NCBI GenBank assembly: GCA_030734395.1
Contig: JAUZTG010000029.1
Coordinates: forward strand, 3,658,001-3,722,000
Length of the DNA: 64,000 bases
DNA from: Sarocladium kiliense
Lineage: Eukaryota; Ascomycota; Sordariomycetes; Hypocreales; Sarocladiaceae
Reading direction: 5' to 3'
How positions within the stretch are numbered: position 1 is the first letter of the stretch; every line of letters begins with the position of its first letter. Positions 34,543 through 45,036 of the stretch are shown here, one piece after another. The notes under the pieces were generated by a model that saw only the letters and a program-made list of their open reading frames with translations, was not told the origin of the DNA and ran no database searches. The position numbers and the translations under genes are program-made.

Positions 34543-36372
34543 ATGCTGGATCCCCGGGTCGAGCTCTTCACCGAGGGCTCTGCAACCGAGCCGTTTTCTC
34601 AGTCTGAGATCGAAGCCCGTGCTCGGACGGCAGCCCTAGAGGCTGCCGTTACCGACGAGGAACATAATGCAATTCCGCTCGATGAACTTGTGATCGAGGA
34701 TTCACATTACAAACAGGGTATCAGGATCCTGTTCCGCTCGCATGGTGACCTCGTGGGTGCCCGAGCTGTTGCGCCAGCCGGCGAGAGCTGTCAATGGATT
34801 CATCTTTCAGATGGCGTCCAGGAGCACAGAGTTCTCGCGGTGACTCAGACATCAAGAGACACCAAAGTCGCTTTGCGCATTCCAGGCGAAGTTCGAGAGC
34901 GCTCATTACGGCCCTGTGAGCTGTACTATGACCCATCAAGTGATCGGGTTATTTTCTACAATCGATCAGACGTGCCCGTTGAACTCGAGAACATTTCCAC
35001 GCCATCATCGCCACCAAGTCCCCGCCTCGTCATCAACCCAATCTTCACCGGGTCTTTGCGCCCTGGCGTATGGCGGTTACATATCAGAGGGAACCCTGTT
35101 CTGGATTTTCGAATTCTGGATAAAGTCTCTTATACAGCTTTCCATGAGCGACGAGCAATAGTACATGAAGCGTCCTCGGCATCAAGTACAGATTTGATCA
35201 TCAGCAGCGCCAAGCGTTCACTGACACCGGATGACGATGGTAAGAGAGTCAGACGGCGTGTCTCTGACATGAACGAGGACGCAGATGACAGTGTGGTTAT
35301 GTACGTGCGGCCATCGACAGAACCACCACCCGAACGCTCATCGAGGGAACTGGTTGCTGTGAACAGCCATGCTCTCCTCGATGCCCATACTGGAGAAACA
35401 GTCGACGTGACTGGAGCCAGTGCTGATGATAATTATCAACTCACGAAACTCGATCCAATTGCATCAACTGGACTGTCTTCTGTTTACAGGGCCCGACATT
35501 CTGATGTTTCTGACAACGTGATTGCCGTCAAGGTCTTGAAGACGCGACCATTTGTGACGGCTGTCGATAAACCGGGCCATGAACGAGCACATGAACGCAA
35601 TATCATCCGACAAGCTGAATCATGGCATCGTGAGACCCAAAGCATGCTGCGAACTCAGGAGGAGCCAGGTAATCCATCCATTGTCAAGTTTTACGGGGGC
35701 GATGCCCGGTTTTTGTCAATATGGATGGAGTATGTCGACGGCGCCACCGACCTCACAGCCCCGAAGTGGCGAGCCAAGGCTACGGACATGTTCATCGGGA
35801 CTCGTCAGGATGCTTTCCGAGTCTTGCGAGACATCTCGAGCGCGCTCAGTCATATTCATCGGCGAGAACTGGTGCATAATGATATCAAACCTGGCAACAT
35901 CCTCTATTCAAGGGAGCGCGGCGCTGTCGTGTGTGATTTTGGACTCAGTACTCCGATGAACAACTCGCCCACTGGCGGTGGCACTCCTTATTATCTTCCT
36001 CCTGAGTTCATAGGAGCCAAAGCGCGTGGACCAGCTTCCGACGTTTGGGCCCTCGGCGTTACGATGTTGTATCTCCTGAAGAAGATACCCTTTCCCGATG
36101 GCCGTGGACGGAAGCACCATCCTCGACCACTCTATTGGCAAATCGCAGGGGTTAACAATCCCTCGGCTCGGGAGCGGATGGGCAATGGGCAACCAGCGAT
36201 TGATCAGATGCGGGAGTGGTTAATGGAGATTTACGCCGCGAAGGATGAATTATTGGACAGGGAAGATTTGTTGGAGAGGACGGTGAGAGAAATGTTGACG
36301 CCGCAGCCGTCCAAGAGAATCACCATGGCGGGAGTTGCGCACGCACTTTTGGAAGAGCAAAGCTCAGACTGA
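34543..36372 (+). CDS. Atypical protein kinase with uncharacterised N-terminal domain
   Basis: Intronless, 609 residues from the ATG of MLDPRVELFTEGS. Residues 1-210 form an apparent beta-rich domain (YKQGIRILFRSHGDLVGARA, HRVLAVTQTSRDTKVALRIP, SLRPCELYYDPSSDRVIFYN, GVWRLHIRGNPVLDFRIL) that I cannot assign. A disordered linker with SLTPDDDGKRVRRR follows. The kinase domain starts near residue 305: a degenerate glycine loop DPIASTGLSSVYRA, lysine AVKVLK, catalytic loop LVHNDIKPGNILY (HND replacing HRD), CDFGLS, and GGTPYYLPPEF in place of APE. Catalytic Asp, Asn and DFG are kept, so it may be active although it is non-RD. The sub-domain order is complete to PSKRITMAGVAHALL. Possible roles are signalling or a fungal allorecognition-type kinase, but nothing in the sequence selects one. 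Confidence 0.85.
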   Translation: MLDPRVELFTEGSATEPFSQSEIEARARTAALEAAVTDEEHNAIPLDELVIEDSHYKQGIRILFRSHGDLVGARAVAPAGESCQWIHLSDGVQEHRVLAVTQTSRDTKVALRIPGEVRERSLRPCELYYDPSSDRVIFYNRSDVPVELENISTPSSPPSPRLVINPIFTGSLRPGVWRLHIRGNPVLDFRILDKVSYTAFHERRAIVHEASSASSTDLIISSAKRSLTPDDDGKRVRRRVSDMNEDADDSVVMYVRPSTEPPPERSSRELVAVNSHALLDAHTGETVDVTGASADDNYQLTKLDPIASTGLSSVYRARHSDVSDNVIAVKVLKTRPFVTAVDKPGHERAHERNIIRQAESWHRETQSMLRTQEEPGNPSIVKFYGGDARFLSIWMEYVDGATDLTAPKWRAKATDMFIGTRQDAFRVLRDISSALSHIHRRELVHNDIKPGNILYSRERGAVVCDFGLSTPMNNSPTGGGTPYYLPPEFIGAKARGPASDVWALGVTMLYLLKKIPFPDGRGRKHHPRPLYWQIAGVNNPSARERMGNGQPAIDQMREWLMEIYAAKDELLDREDLLERTVREMLTPQPSKRITMAGVAHALLEEQSSD

Positions 36373-37136
36373 GTGCGGTATTTGGGAAGATGTTTTATTT
36401 TCGTGTTGGGGAGCTGCATATTTTTCATTTGGACATGGCGGGTTGATGCGAGCGGTTGCTTGATTTGATGGATGATTACGGAACATATACCCCTTACCTT
36501 GGGCACATGGCGGGCTGAGGGAGGGAAGGCGAACGTGCAAAGCAGGTCGGCCGGAAACCGACAACGAAGGATACCTTATGGAGAGCGGATATGACTCGGT
36601 GGATTTGGGAACATACGATGGTTTGAAGCATTTTACGCATCTTTATTAGCATATACCTGGCGTGCTAGAATATCACTCCTCGATTTTATCCTTCGAACTC
36701 GAACATAGCTCTTTGGGATTTACCGCCTGTGTCGATGGTCAAATGCAATGCTCGTATGCTCAGCTCCTGCTGATATCGACATGCTCAATGGGGCCAACCA
36801 CACCTGTTGACCAGGATTTCTTTGGTCTTGAGAGCAGCCGACAGCACGAGAAGGCTGCTCTCCACTCCAAACATCGCCGTGGATTGCACCTTAATAGAAG
36901 TAGAGCACAAATGAGGCACTATATAAGGAAAGGTAGTGCATCAGTAGGGTAAAAGGCCTATAGAGCAGAACATAAATTAAAACATGAAGTAGAAGATTTG
37001 TAACAAGCACAAGTCAAGAGATAATGTGGGCTATAGAGTAGAACGGTCTGCCCAATGTAGCACTACGCTGTGTGTTCGAATGTATGATTGCAAGCTCACG
37101 CTTGCCATCTCATACTCCCACCACCCACTGTCCGAC
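36373..37136. other. Intergenic, no gene recognised
   Basis: 3' flank of the kinase gene. Short frames only; AT-richer at 36890-37030. Confidence 0.5.
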
Positions 37137-37406
37137 TCAAGCGACCGTTAAGCTAGATGGGAGACGGTCCCTCGCCTGTCTCGATCCGGAAGCCTCTCGT
37201 TCCAACTGAATCATCACATCTACCCATTGGGCAATGATGTCGGCAGGTTGCTCGTCACCCAGTGCGGATCTCGCTACCTTAAGCCTTGGATGAGTCTGCA
37301 GATGTGAGAGCACTGATAGGGCACACCCTGTGGCCCATTTATGATGCATGAAGAATGACAAGAGCTGTTCGCCGGCTGCCAGCAGCACTTGGCCAGCAGC
37401 CGTCAT
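37137..37406 (-). CDS. Doubtful small ORF or gene remnant
   Basis: 89 residues from the ATG at 37406 (MTAAGQVLLAAGEQLLSFFM). The amphipathic helical composition (ALSVLSHLQTHPRLKVARSA, DIIAQWVDVMIQLEREA) is more protein-like than most stray frames here and resembles the C-terminal helices of fungal transcription-factor-type proteins. There is no recognised domain and no clear upstream exon. It sits in the promoter of the cutinase gene on the other strand. It could be a degraded fragment or chance. Confidence 0.2.
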   Translation of the reverse strand: MTAAGQVLLAAGEQLLSFFMHHKWATGCALSVLSHLQTHPRLKVARSALGDEQPADIIAQWVDVMIQLEREASGSRQARDRLPSSLTVA

Positions 37407-37487
37407 GTCCAGATGCTCACCATGAGTCACCAGATGATCATGGTCTCTGCTCCGAGTGCTTCTTGAGCAAGCTGAGTGCTGGGGGGT

Positions 37488-37495
37488 TATAAATA
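37488..37495 (+). promoter_or_regulatory. TATA box of the cutinase gene
   Basis: TATAAATA about 180 bp upstream of the cutinase ATG. Confidence 0.5.
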
Positions 37496-37668
37496 GCTAG
37501 ATTCCAGCCTGTTTTGCTGGAAGATTCATCATTCAATCACCCACAACCTTCGGAGGAAGTACACAACCTACCTTGGACACTCTTTCGTGTATATACCCTC
37601 ATTTGAGACCTTTGCCCCTGGAAAGGCAACCTGTTCTGGCTTCACTATTGCTGAACGTTTCCGAAACG

Positions 37669-38589
37669 ATGCTTCTCGTTTCAGTTCTGACCTTCGCCGC
37701 GTCTGCCTGTGCTCTCGCCATCCGCGCTGTCGACGAGTGCCCTCCCATTCCCGGTGGACCCGGTTTCGTATTCGGTCAGCCCATTGAGCCGGTCCCTACT
37801 GATGTCCCGAACGGATGTTCCGAGTTTGAAGTCCTCGTTGGTGAGTGTGATCACTTCGATGACGAGAGAACCACGCTGACTATGAGGTAGCTCGGGGGAC
37901 AAGTGAGAACAACTTCGCTGATGGGGGCAAGTTCGGAGTCATCATCGGTGATCCAATCGTGAGCAACGTCACCAAGCTCCTTGCTGGCGTGCAGGGCTAC
38001 CCTGTTCAGGTTTATACTCTCCCTGCCCTGACCCTCGGCATTCACACAGATATCTAAACCCTTCTTCTCCAGTATCCCGCCGATGACAACTACGTTGAGA
38101 ACCTGGAGACTGGTGCCAATGACATCGTTAATCGCATTGTTTCCCAATCCGAGAAGTGTCCCGATCAGCGGTTTGCTATCGTTGGCTACTCCCAGGGTGC
38201 CGGCGTTGCTCACAAGGCCGCCGAGTACCTCCCCATGGAACTCCAGTACAAGGTCAAGTCAATCTCCGTCTTCGGCGACCCGAGTGAGGGAGAGAATCTC
38301 GGCAATATTTGGCCTCGCGATTGGCCGTACGGTCTGCAGCAGAAGGTTCGCCATGTCTGCGCTGAGGGTGATCCGGTGAGTTCACTCGAAATTCTGAACA
38401 GAAATGAAAGCCTTGCTGACGATAGGTCACTATGCATAGATCTGCGACGCTACTGCCACGTGCTTCTACAACCACCTCATCTACATCCGTCCTGTGTACA
38501 TTGACCCAGCTGTGGATTACATCGTCGACAGTTTCATCAACACCTGGCAGATGTTGCCGTTCCAGCCCAAGGCTACCGCTGCTTCTTGA
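37669..38589 (+). CDS. Cutinase-family (CE5) secreted serine esterase
   Basis: Four exons, 37669-37840, 37891-38009, 38073-38375, 38440-38589; introns of 50, 63 and 64 nt; 247 residues. Signal peptide MLLVSVLTFAASACALA. Splicing restores VLVARGTSENN, the oxyanion strand of cutinases and acetylxylan esterases. The nucleophile lies in AIVGYSQGAGVAHKA (GYSQG), the catalytic Asp in HVCAEGDPICDATATC, and the likely His in FYNHLIYI. Cys pairs flank the active site as in the family. The substrate could be cutin, other polyesters or acetylated xylan; the sequence does not separate these. The C-terminus, PVYIDPAVDYIVDSFINTW, is longer after the His than in classical cutinases. The gene is convergent with an X325-like gene, 457 bp apart. 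Confidence 0.92.
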
Positions 38590-39046
38590 GGCACATCTGT
38601 TCTTGCAAATACGGTGCCTGTTCTTCATTGAACACAAAACTTCGTATGGGGGACTGAGGTTACGAGGCGGTAGTTCTGGAATAATGAGGCATGAAGCAAC
38701 GAGCAATGAGAAAAGAAATGACGTCTTTGGTGCAGGGTCTGCGTGGTTTCGGAAACGCTAGATGGCATTGGCGTTAGAGTAGGGCAGCATCTTGGAAATA
38801 TCATTTAGATCCCCCTTTCCGACGCTCGGTTGTCTCTGTCGTTGATGTGGATTGAGGTGCGTTTAGGTGGATGATGTTGAAATGTTCACTCCACAAAGCC
38901 GAGAGCTGCACTGGTTCCGCTATCGGGACAAGAGAGGAGTTATAGCGGAGGGTCGTCAGCGAAGTCATTGTTTTGATCGTCTATCATCTACTCCATTACA
39001 TGGTACATGATCGCATTCCACCCTCATTGATATTGTCTCAAATCGT
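38590..39046. other. Convergent 3' untranslated regions
   Basis: 457 bp between the convergent cutinase and X325-like genes; no coding signal. Confidence 0.6.
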
Positions 39047-39801
39047 CTACAGACCCAGCATGGCGGCAGCGAAACCGACAGCCACGAGAGCGCTGAGTGT
39101 AGCTTTGTTCAGGGAGACAATACCAGCATCATCTTCGTCGTCACCACCACTGTCTCCGTTGCCACTGCTTCCCTCGCTCTCGCTATCCTCGCCATCGCCG
39201 TGGTCTCCATGGTCATGTTCGCCGCCATCCGAGGTAGCGTTGCTCTGGGACTTGATCTTGATGACCTCGAAGTCGTCAGGGATAGTGCAGTTGCTAGGGC
39301 CATCAGCCTCGGGGTTGTAGCGGAAGTCAGCGCAGTTGTAGAGCGCGGAACCCTTGTCTGAGGTGACGACCTGGAGAGTACCAACGGTGCCATTGGCGAT
39401 GTCCTCGGGCCAGGGTAGGTCGTCGACACAGACAGTGCCAGAGCCGGTAACGTTCCAGAACTCGGGGGTCAGGGTAATATTGAAGTCAGTGGTGTTGTCG
39501 CCGAGACCAACGTTGAGCCAGACATAGGACCAGGCGTGGTGAAGCTCAAGCGTGACAGCCTTGCCATTCCACTCGGTGATGTTGCCGTTGTCGAAGGGAA
39601 CACCAGCGCCTGAGAGTGGAGAGTCAGCATATGTTCCAGCGTAGAATCATGAGGAGCATACGTACAAGGGTAGAGCCACTGGTTGAAATCAGGGTTGGCA
39701 TCCTCGCTGAGAGTGTCACCACGCCACTCAGGGAAGTCGAGGCCAAAGTGCGCCGTGACGGCCTGGGCAGCAGCCAGGGCGAGAAGAGTCTGAGAGATCA
39801 T
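39047..39801 (-). CDS. X325/Bim1-like secreted copper-binding protein, GPI-anchored
   Basis: Two exons, 39801-39666 and 39609-39047; the 56-nt intron has donor GTACGT and acceptor TCAG; 232 residues. Signal peptide MISQTLLALAAAQAVTA is followed directly by mature HFGLDFPEWRGDTL. A first-residue His and the early PEWRG motif are hallmarks of the X325 family (Cryptococcus Bim1, Laetisaria X325), LPMO-like folds that bind copper but do not oxidise polysaccharides. Other family signs are NQWLYPC, the LHHAWSYVWLNVGLG segment with a candidate second Cu ligand, VCVDDLPWPED and paired Cys. Several NxT/NxS sites occur. The tail from about residue 180 is acidic and His/Asp/Ser-rich, followed by ALVAVGFAAAMLGL, a typical GPI-attachment hydrophobic end. 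Likely role: copper capture or uptake at the cell surface. Confidence 0.88.
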
Positions 39802-39956
39802 GATGGACGACGGGAGCAAGAACTCAGAGTCAATGCAACAGGCTTCAATGAAGAGGCCTTTGGGTATCTCGTGAACAGGAACAAGGACGTGAGGAGAGGA
39901 GGACAGAGGCACGAGGCTAAGCGAAGAGAAAGAAAATCGTAGCTCACTGCCTTTAC

Positions 39957-39962
39957 TTTATA
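39957..39962 (-). promoter_or_regulatory. TATA box of the X325-like gene
   Basis: TATAAA on the minus strand about 156 bp upstream of the ATG at 39801. Confidence 0.5.
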
Positions 39963-40893
39963 GCTGCACAGCTTGCGATTGGGGTGGGGAAGCGAGCTTG
40001 CAGGATGCGGAAGGAGACCCTTGATTCCCGTGCCTAGGCCAACCAGCTGAGAAGGTTGTTTCCAAGCTTGTGCGTCAATTAAGAAGAGGCTGGCCCTGAT
40101 ATCTCGGGTAAGGTCACGTCAGGCCAGGGACCGCCACCAGTCCTGCACCGAGCCAAGCGTTACAGCCGGTGGACATCTAATGAAGGTGCCATGCCAACCT
40201 GACCCAGCGGCTGGACGCTACTACCACCGGCCGGAGGTGGAGACAGTGCTGCCCCGGTTCCAAGATGCCGCGCCGGGGATGCGGAGACGGTGGCCACGGC
40301 AGGTTATATTAAGCTCCCAACTGAGACCGGCAAGATGCTGCGATTACATGCCTTTGAAGCTTATAAACAAGTCTATCCACGAGGAACAAGAGTTGAGGAT
40401 CCGAGTCAAACTCAATCGACGGCTGTGATGCCCAGAGGATCATGGTTAGGAATATTGGTTGATAGCCAATCGCCGCACATGGTCAACAGGGGCCATGGCT
40501 CAATTTGCGCAAACTTGCTCAACTGCCTCTGTGTGAGCTGCTGCTCCCTGCCGCCAACCCCGCGCCGCGCGATGGGGCTGTAGTGGCGGCTTGAGCTAGC
40601 TAGAAACAGACAGCACGGTCAAGCGAGTTATGCGACAAGTTCTGGCTTGAGCCGAGCGTGGTTTGGGGAGGGAATTGGTCAATGCTCAATGACAATGAGT
40701 CCATGAACTGGCGATCATCGGTTGTCGGATCTAATCGATAAGGAGGCGACATTATCGATAGTGGGGTGGTCTATCGATAAGGAAAGCTGCAAGGTGACTT
40801 CACTCTAGGCTTCAGGCAAGGACAGACCACAGCAGAACGTGGAAGGTTATCACCCGTGATCGCCAGCATCTCCGCTTATCTATACTACCAAAC
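39963..40893. promoter_or_regulatory. Divergent promoter region of X325-like and Cactin genes
   Basis: No coding sequence recognised. Three ATCGATA-type motifs cluster between about 40730 and 40785, 110-165 bp upstream of the Cactin ATG. Confidence 0.45.
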
Positions 40894-42436
40894 ATGGATC
40901 CTGCTCGTCGCGCGATGATTGAGGGCCGCGGGCCCTCGACCTCCCGTCGAGATGTCACTTCACCGCGCCACGACTCCAACTCGCGCATCTCGAAGCCCGC
41001 CTCCAAGTCACAGCCCAGCACCGCCCGCCACGCTTCTCGCTTCCTGACTGAAGACGAGCAGTCGCGTCAGTTTATTGCAGATGAGGACAAGTTCGTACTC
41101 AAACAGTCTAAAAAGAAGGCCGACATTCGCGTTCGTGAGGGTCGCGCCAAGCCCATCGACTATCTCGTATACCAGCTCCGACACATCGACCCCGAACGCG
41201 ATCTCTTCGACGATGACGACGAAAGGCCTGATGTCAGTGTGCCGGACCCGGTCAGCGTGGTTGAAGGCCTCTCAGAGTCGCAGGTCGACGAGATTGAGGC
41301 AGAGATCAAGTCCTACCATACCCTGGAATCAAATCGGAATTTCAGGGATTACTGGAGAGCGCTGCAGACACTTCTCGCCCACCAAAGAGTGAAGCTCAAT
41401 CCACAGTCGCATGAAGGCCGGGTATTGAGTAGAGTTGGAGACGACATCAACCGGATCCTTGCGCCGAAGACGTACGAACAGCTCGAGCAGCTCGAGAAGC
41501 AGATCAAGGCTAAGCTTCAGTCGAACGACGACATCGATCTCGATTACTGGGAACAGCTTCTCCGAAGCCTGAAAGTCTGGAAGGCGAAAGCTATAATCAA
41601 GAAGATCAACGAAGCGGTCGAGGAGGTTCGAAAAACACTCCCAGCACCAGCACCGGCTGCCCAGGCGATCCAGAGCAATCAGGCTTCACGCACCTCGACC
41701 ACGCAAATATCTCAACTCTCCAGCAGCTCAAACAATAATGCTCCTCCGGGTACCTCACGCTTCGACCAGGGAGACGATCATGGTTCCGCCACGAATGCGC
41801 TCTTCGACAGGGAAGCAGCCCGTGGCATGAACGAGAACGAAGAGGTGTTCGCAGCAGAGGAGGCTCTCCCGAGCGCATCACAACCGCAATGGACTGACAA
41901 ATACAAGCCTCGTAAGCCCCGATACTTCAACCGCGTGCAGATGGGCTACGAGTGGAACAAGTACAACCAGACACACTACGATCACGATAACCCTCCACCA
42001 AAGGTGGTGCAAGGTTACAAGTTCAATATTTTCTATCCTGAGCTGATCGACAAAACGAAAGCGCCGACATTCAAGATCATTCGAGAACATGGCAGGAAGA
42101 GGGGCGAGTCGTTTGCGGCTGCGGGTGAGGAGGATACGTGTCTGATCCGCTTCATTGCTGGGCCTCCGTATGAAGATATCGCATTCAGGATCGTGGACCG
42201 AGAGTGGGACTATAGTGCCAAAAGGGAACGAGGGTTCAAGAGTTCTTTCGACAAGGTGAGTTTACTTGTTCTCCTCCATCCTCCATCTCGTCTTGGAGAA
42301 CCGTCCGTGCTGACTGGGGATTTCTAGGGTATCCTGCAACTTCATTTCCAGTTCAAGAAGGTACGTGCACCCAACCCGTCCTCACCAGACCAGGGGTCGG
42401 CTGACTGACATGTTGCAGGTCTTCTACCGAAAGTAA
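40894..42436 (+). CDS. CACTIN: Cactin, spliceosome-associated protein
   Basis: Three exons, 40894-42255, 42328-42360 and 42419-42436; the last two encode only 11 and 5 residues. Total 470 residues. Cactin is a conserved nuclear splicing cofactor (Cay1 in fission yeast, CACTIN in animals). The mid domain is seen at about residues 55-240: EDKFVLKQSKKKADIRVREG, RAKPIDYLVYQLR, YHTLESNRNFRDYWRALQTL. The C-terminal domain is QPQWTDKYKPRKPRYFNRVQ, MGYEWNKYNQTHYDHDNPPP, VQGYKFNIFYPELIDKTKAP, DIAFRIVDREWDYS and the terminal LQLHFQFKKVFYRK, the almost invariant end of the family. This confirms both tiny 3' exons. The N-terminus is shorter than in animal Cactins, which carry long Arg/Ser-rich extensions. 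The start MDPARRAMIEGRG follows an AAC context. Confidence 0.95.
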
Positions 42437-45036
42437 AGTTCTCCGCGCTTGAACTTGATACTGTTCAAAGAGACGCACGGAGCCGAGTGCTCGACTGGTC
42501 GAGGTGGCGCTCTGCATCTTCAGAGCTTGATCAATGGACACATGGAGCATATTCTGGTGAAGAATTGTTAGACATTAATTATGGAACGACACGACATAGC
42601 TTTACGAAAATCATTAATACTTCTCGTCTCAGTCCGTCGCATCTTCGAGTGGATCTCAGCCTTATCGATTCAAGAACAGTGCGAGTACCCGTCAACCGTG
42701 CAACACCATACTCATCTCCTTCGAAGTTGCACATAGCCTGAAAGAGGGCCATGATGATATCTCCTGGCTGACCAGGGTCCGGGTCGGGGTCATTGTGGGG
42801 ATATTCCCTGGCCTTTCTGCCTCCACTGGGTTCACAAAGGGTGAACGGGCCATCTTGTGATGGGCGATGCGGATACGTGAGAATCCATTTGCTCTATTAC
42901 TCCCGGTGCCGATCGGCCTCTCTCTCCCTCCTTGTCAAACAGTGACAACCTTCTAGAACATGCGTTTGTTCCTCAGACTGGAGCCTCCGGGGCCGAGAAA
43001 GCACCGCGCCGGCTGTTGCTTTTGACATTCACACACGTCTGTCTAAGACACAATGCTCGGCCCCATACTCTCCAGTAACAAGACACGGATACTGACGCGC
43101 GGAAGGTGTCCCGGTGATGTTTGTCTGCAATAGAGGCTGTCGGTGAGCTGCGATGACCCATGATACCAGCAACCGGCTTCTAGAGCGCGAGGGGAATGGT
43201 CGAAAACCATGCAGACATCCAGGACTGCCTGTCGCGCCAGAGAGCGTTGTTTGTTGGCCGGAATGGCAGGTTTGCTTCCTCACACTGCGTGGCTGCCGCT
43301 GTCACCGAACAGCCTATCATTGCGCAGCGGCTTACTAGGGAGAGTGAAGGTGGCGCGCATCCTGCACGATACGGCCCACCATGATGCATCTATCCGTCGC
43401 TAGTACCCTACTTGAGTGGCGCAATGTGTAGGTACTTCGTAGGTGTGCGTAGCGTACTGCTTCTTGACTGATGCATGGCAGGACATGACGGCATGGGAGG
43501 ACGACGGCTTCACCGACAGAGAGAATTACACCGCCGATTTTGAGACAGTGATTTGTAGGCAGAGAGCCGGGGCACTATGCAGGAGCAGTGTTTGGAAAGA
43601 GAGAGAGACAGAGGGAGGGAGGCGTTGTGCACCTGTCATGCGGCTCTGTCGAACAAGGCGTCCGAAGCAGCGAACGGAGCAGAACCAAGGTGGATTGGGG
43701 CGGCGAGTGACCGGACGAAGAAGACAATTCGGCTCATAGTGACTACAGTCACTTTTCAACCGGCTGCACTGCCCTGGGATTCTATGCACAACACTGTGGA
43801 CAACGCAGTAAGACCAGGGCTCATCGCTGAGGCCTTGAAGGCCTCCTGGACGCTACTCGGAGAGCTCAACAAAGTGGCCCGTGTGACTGTGAATCGCGAC
43901 ACATAGCCAGTCCAGGCGCCGGAGGGTCGAAGAGGACCCGGATTCGGTCCATCTCCTCCACTTTCGCCTCTCACGAAGGACATCCTGCCCATGACTGCAA
44001 TAGGGCATTGGCCATGTGTCCAACGAGACTCAAACCTTGGGCATTGCTTGACCGCGTGGCGCGGGCGTTTGTACGATCCACACTCAGTCGTCGTTTTGGT
44101 GTCCTAGGCTCTGCTGCTCATCACAGCCAGCATCCACACTGTGCGAGAGGAGAGGACAGCTTCACCTCTGCAAAGCACCCTGCATGTCAGTCTCTCGCGG
44201 ATGCTTGCACGCCCCTGCCGTGTGTCCGTCACCCCTCTGCCAAGGGGCGTGTCTTCGTCGATCTGGGGTGAATATCAGACGGCAGTGGCATCAGAAGTGA
44301 TCCCTGGCTACAGCTTCTCCCCAAGAGTGACAAGTGCTTCAGGTTCCTGTACTCACGGGCATGACACCCTCAGGGACGTCTGTATCTCGTCACGGTACGT
44401 TGCGTCTACGACCAGCATATCACCCCTTCACTTCACCCTCGTCCTCTCAGACTTGATCTGCATCCTGTCTCTTCCTTCTTCCTATCCTCTTCCATCTGCT
44501 GAACATAAATACTCTACGTTGAGGCAGCACAACTTCTCCTCCTTCTCACCCATCTTCCTCTTCCTATTTCTCAGACAATCACTGCCTGTCCAACCACTGC
44601 CTCCCTCAACAAGCATCTGCTTGTCACCAAACATCCTGACACCTCCTTGATTCGTTCCTCTGAGAACAACCTTATTCTCTTTTGCCACTACCCTGTGTCC
44701 GCCCTAGCGAGACAATCCATTCTTATCCCTATCCTCCCTTCCCGTATCAGCTCTCTGATCAGCGTCAGTGATTCAATCACATCAGTCTAGTTGGCTGTGT
44801 GGCTGCTCTCTCGCTGAAAAGGTCTCCGCACTACTACTGTGAAGGCGTCTTCAGGTGACTGAATCGAGGATTGTGATCACTTGGCTTTGCCGCTTCCCGT
44901 CTACACTTTCCTCAAACTTGTTGCTCGTTTCCCTCCTTCTCCTCTTTCCCGTCTTCTGACACCGGAGACCTGGGCGTTCACGGTACACGAACCACTCGGA
45001 GCCAAGGGAGTACGCAAAAGGCAAACACCCGTCCAC
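42437..45036. other. Intergenic 2.6 kb, no gene recognised
   Basis: Downstream of Cactin and upstream of the forkhead gene. The part nearest the forkhead ATG (about 44390-45036) is CT-rich, as in leaders of long-UTR fungal regulatory genes. In that part the forkhead frame is open back to about 44881 but has no earlier ATG. Confidence 0.5.
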
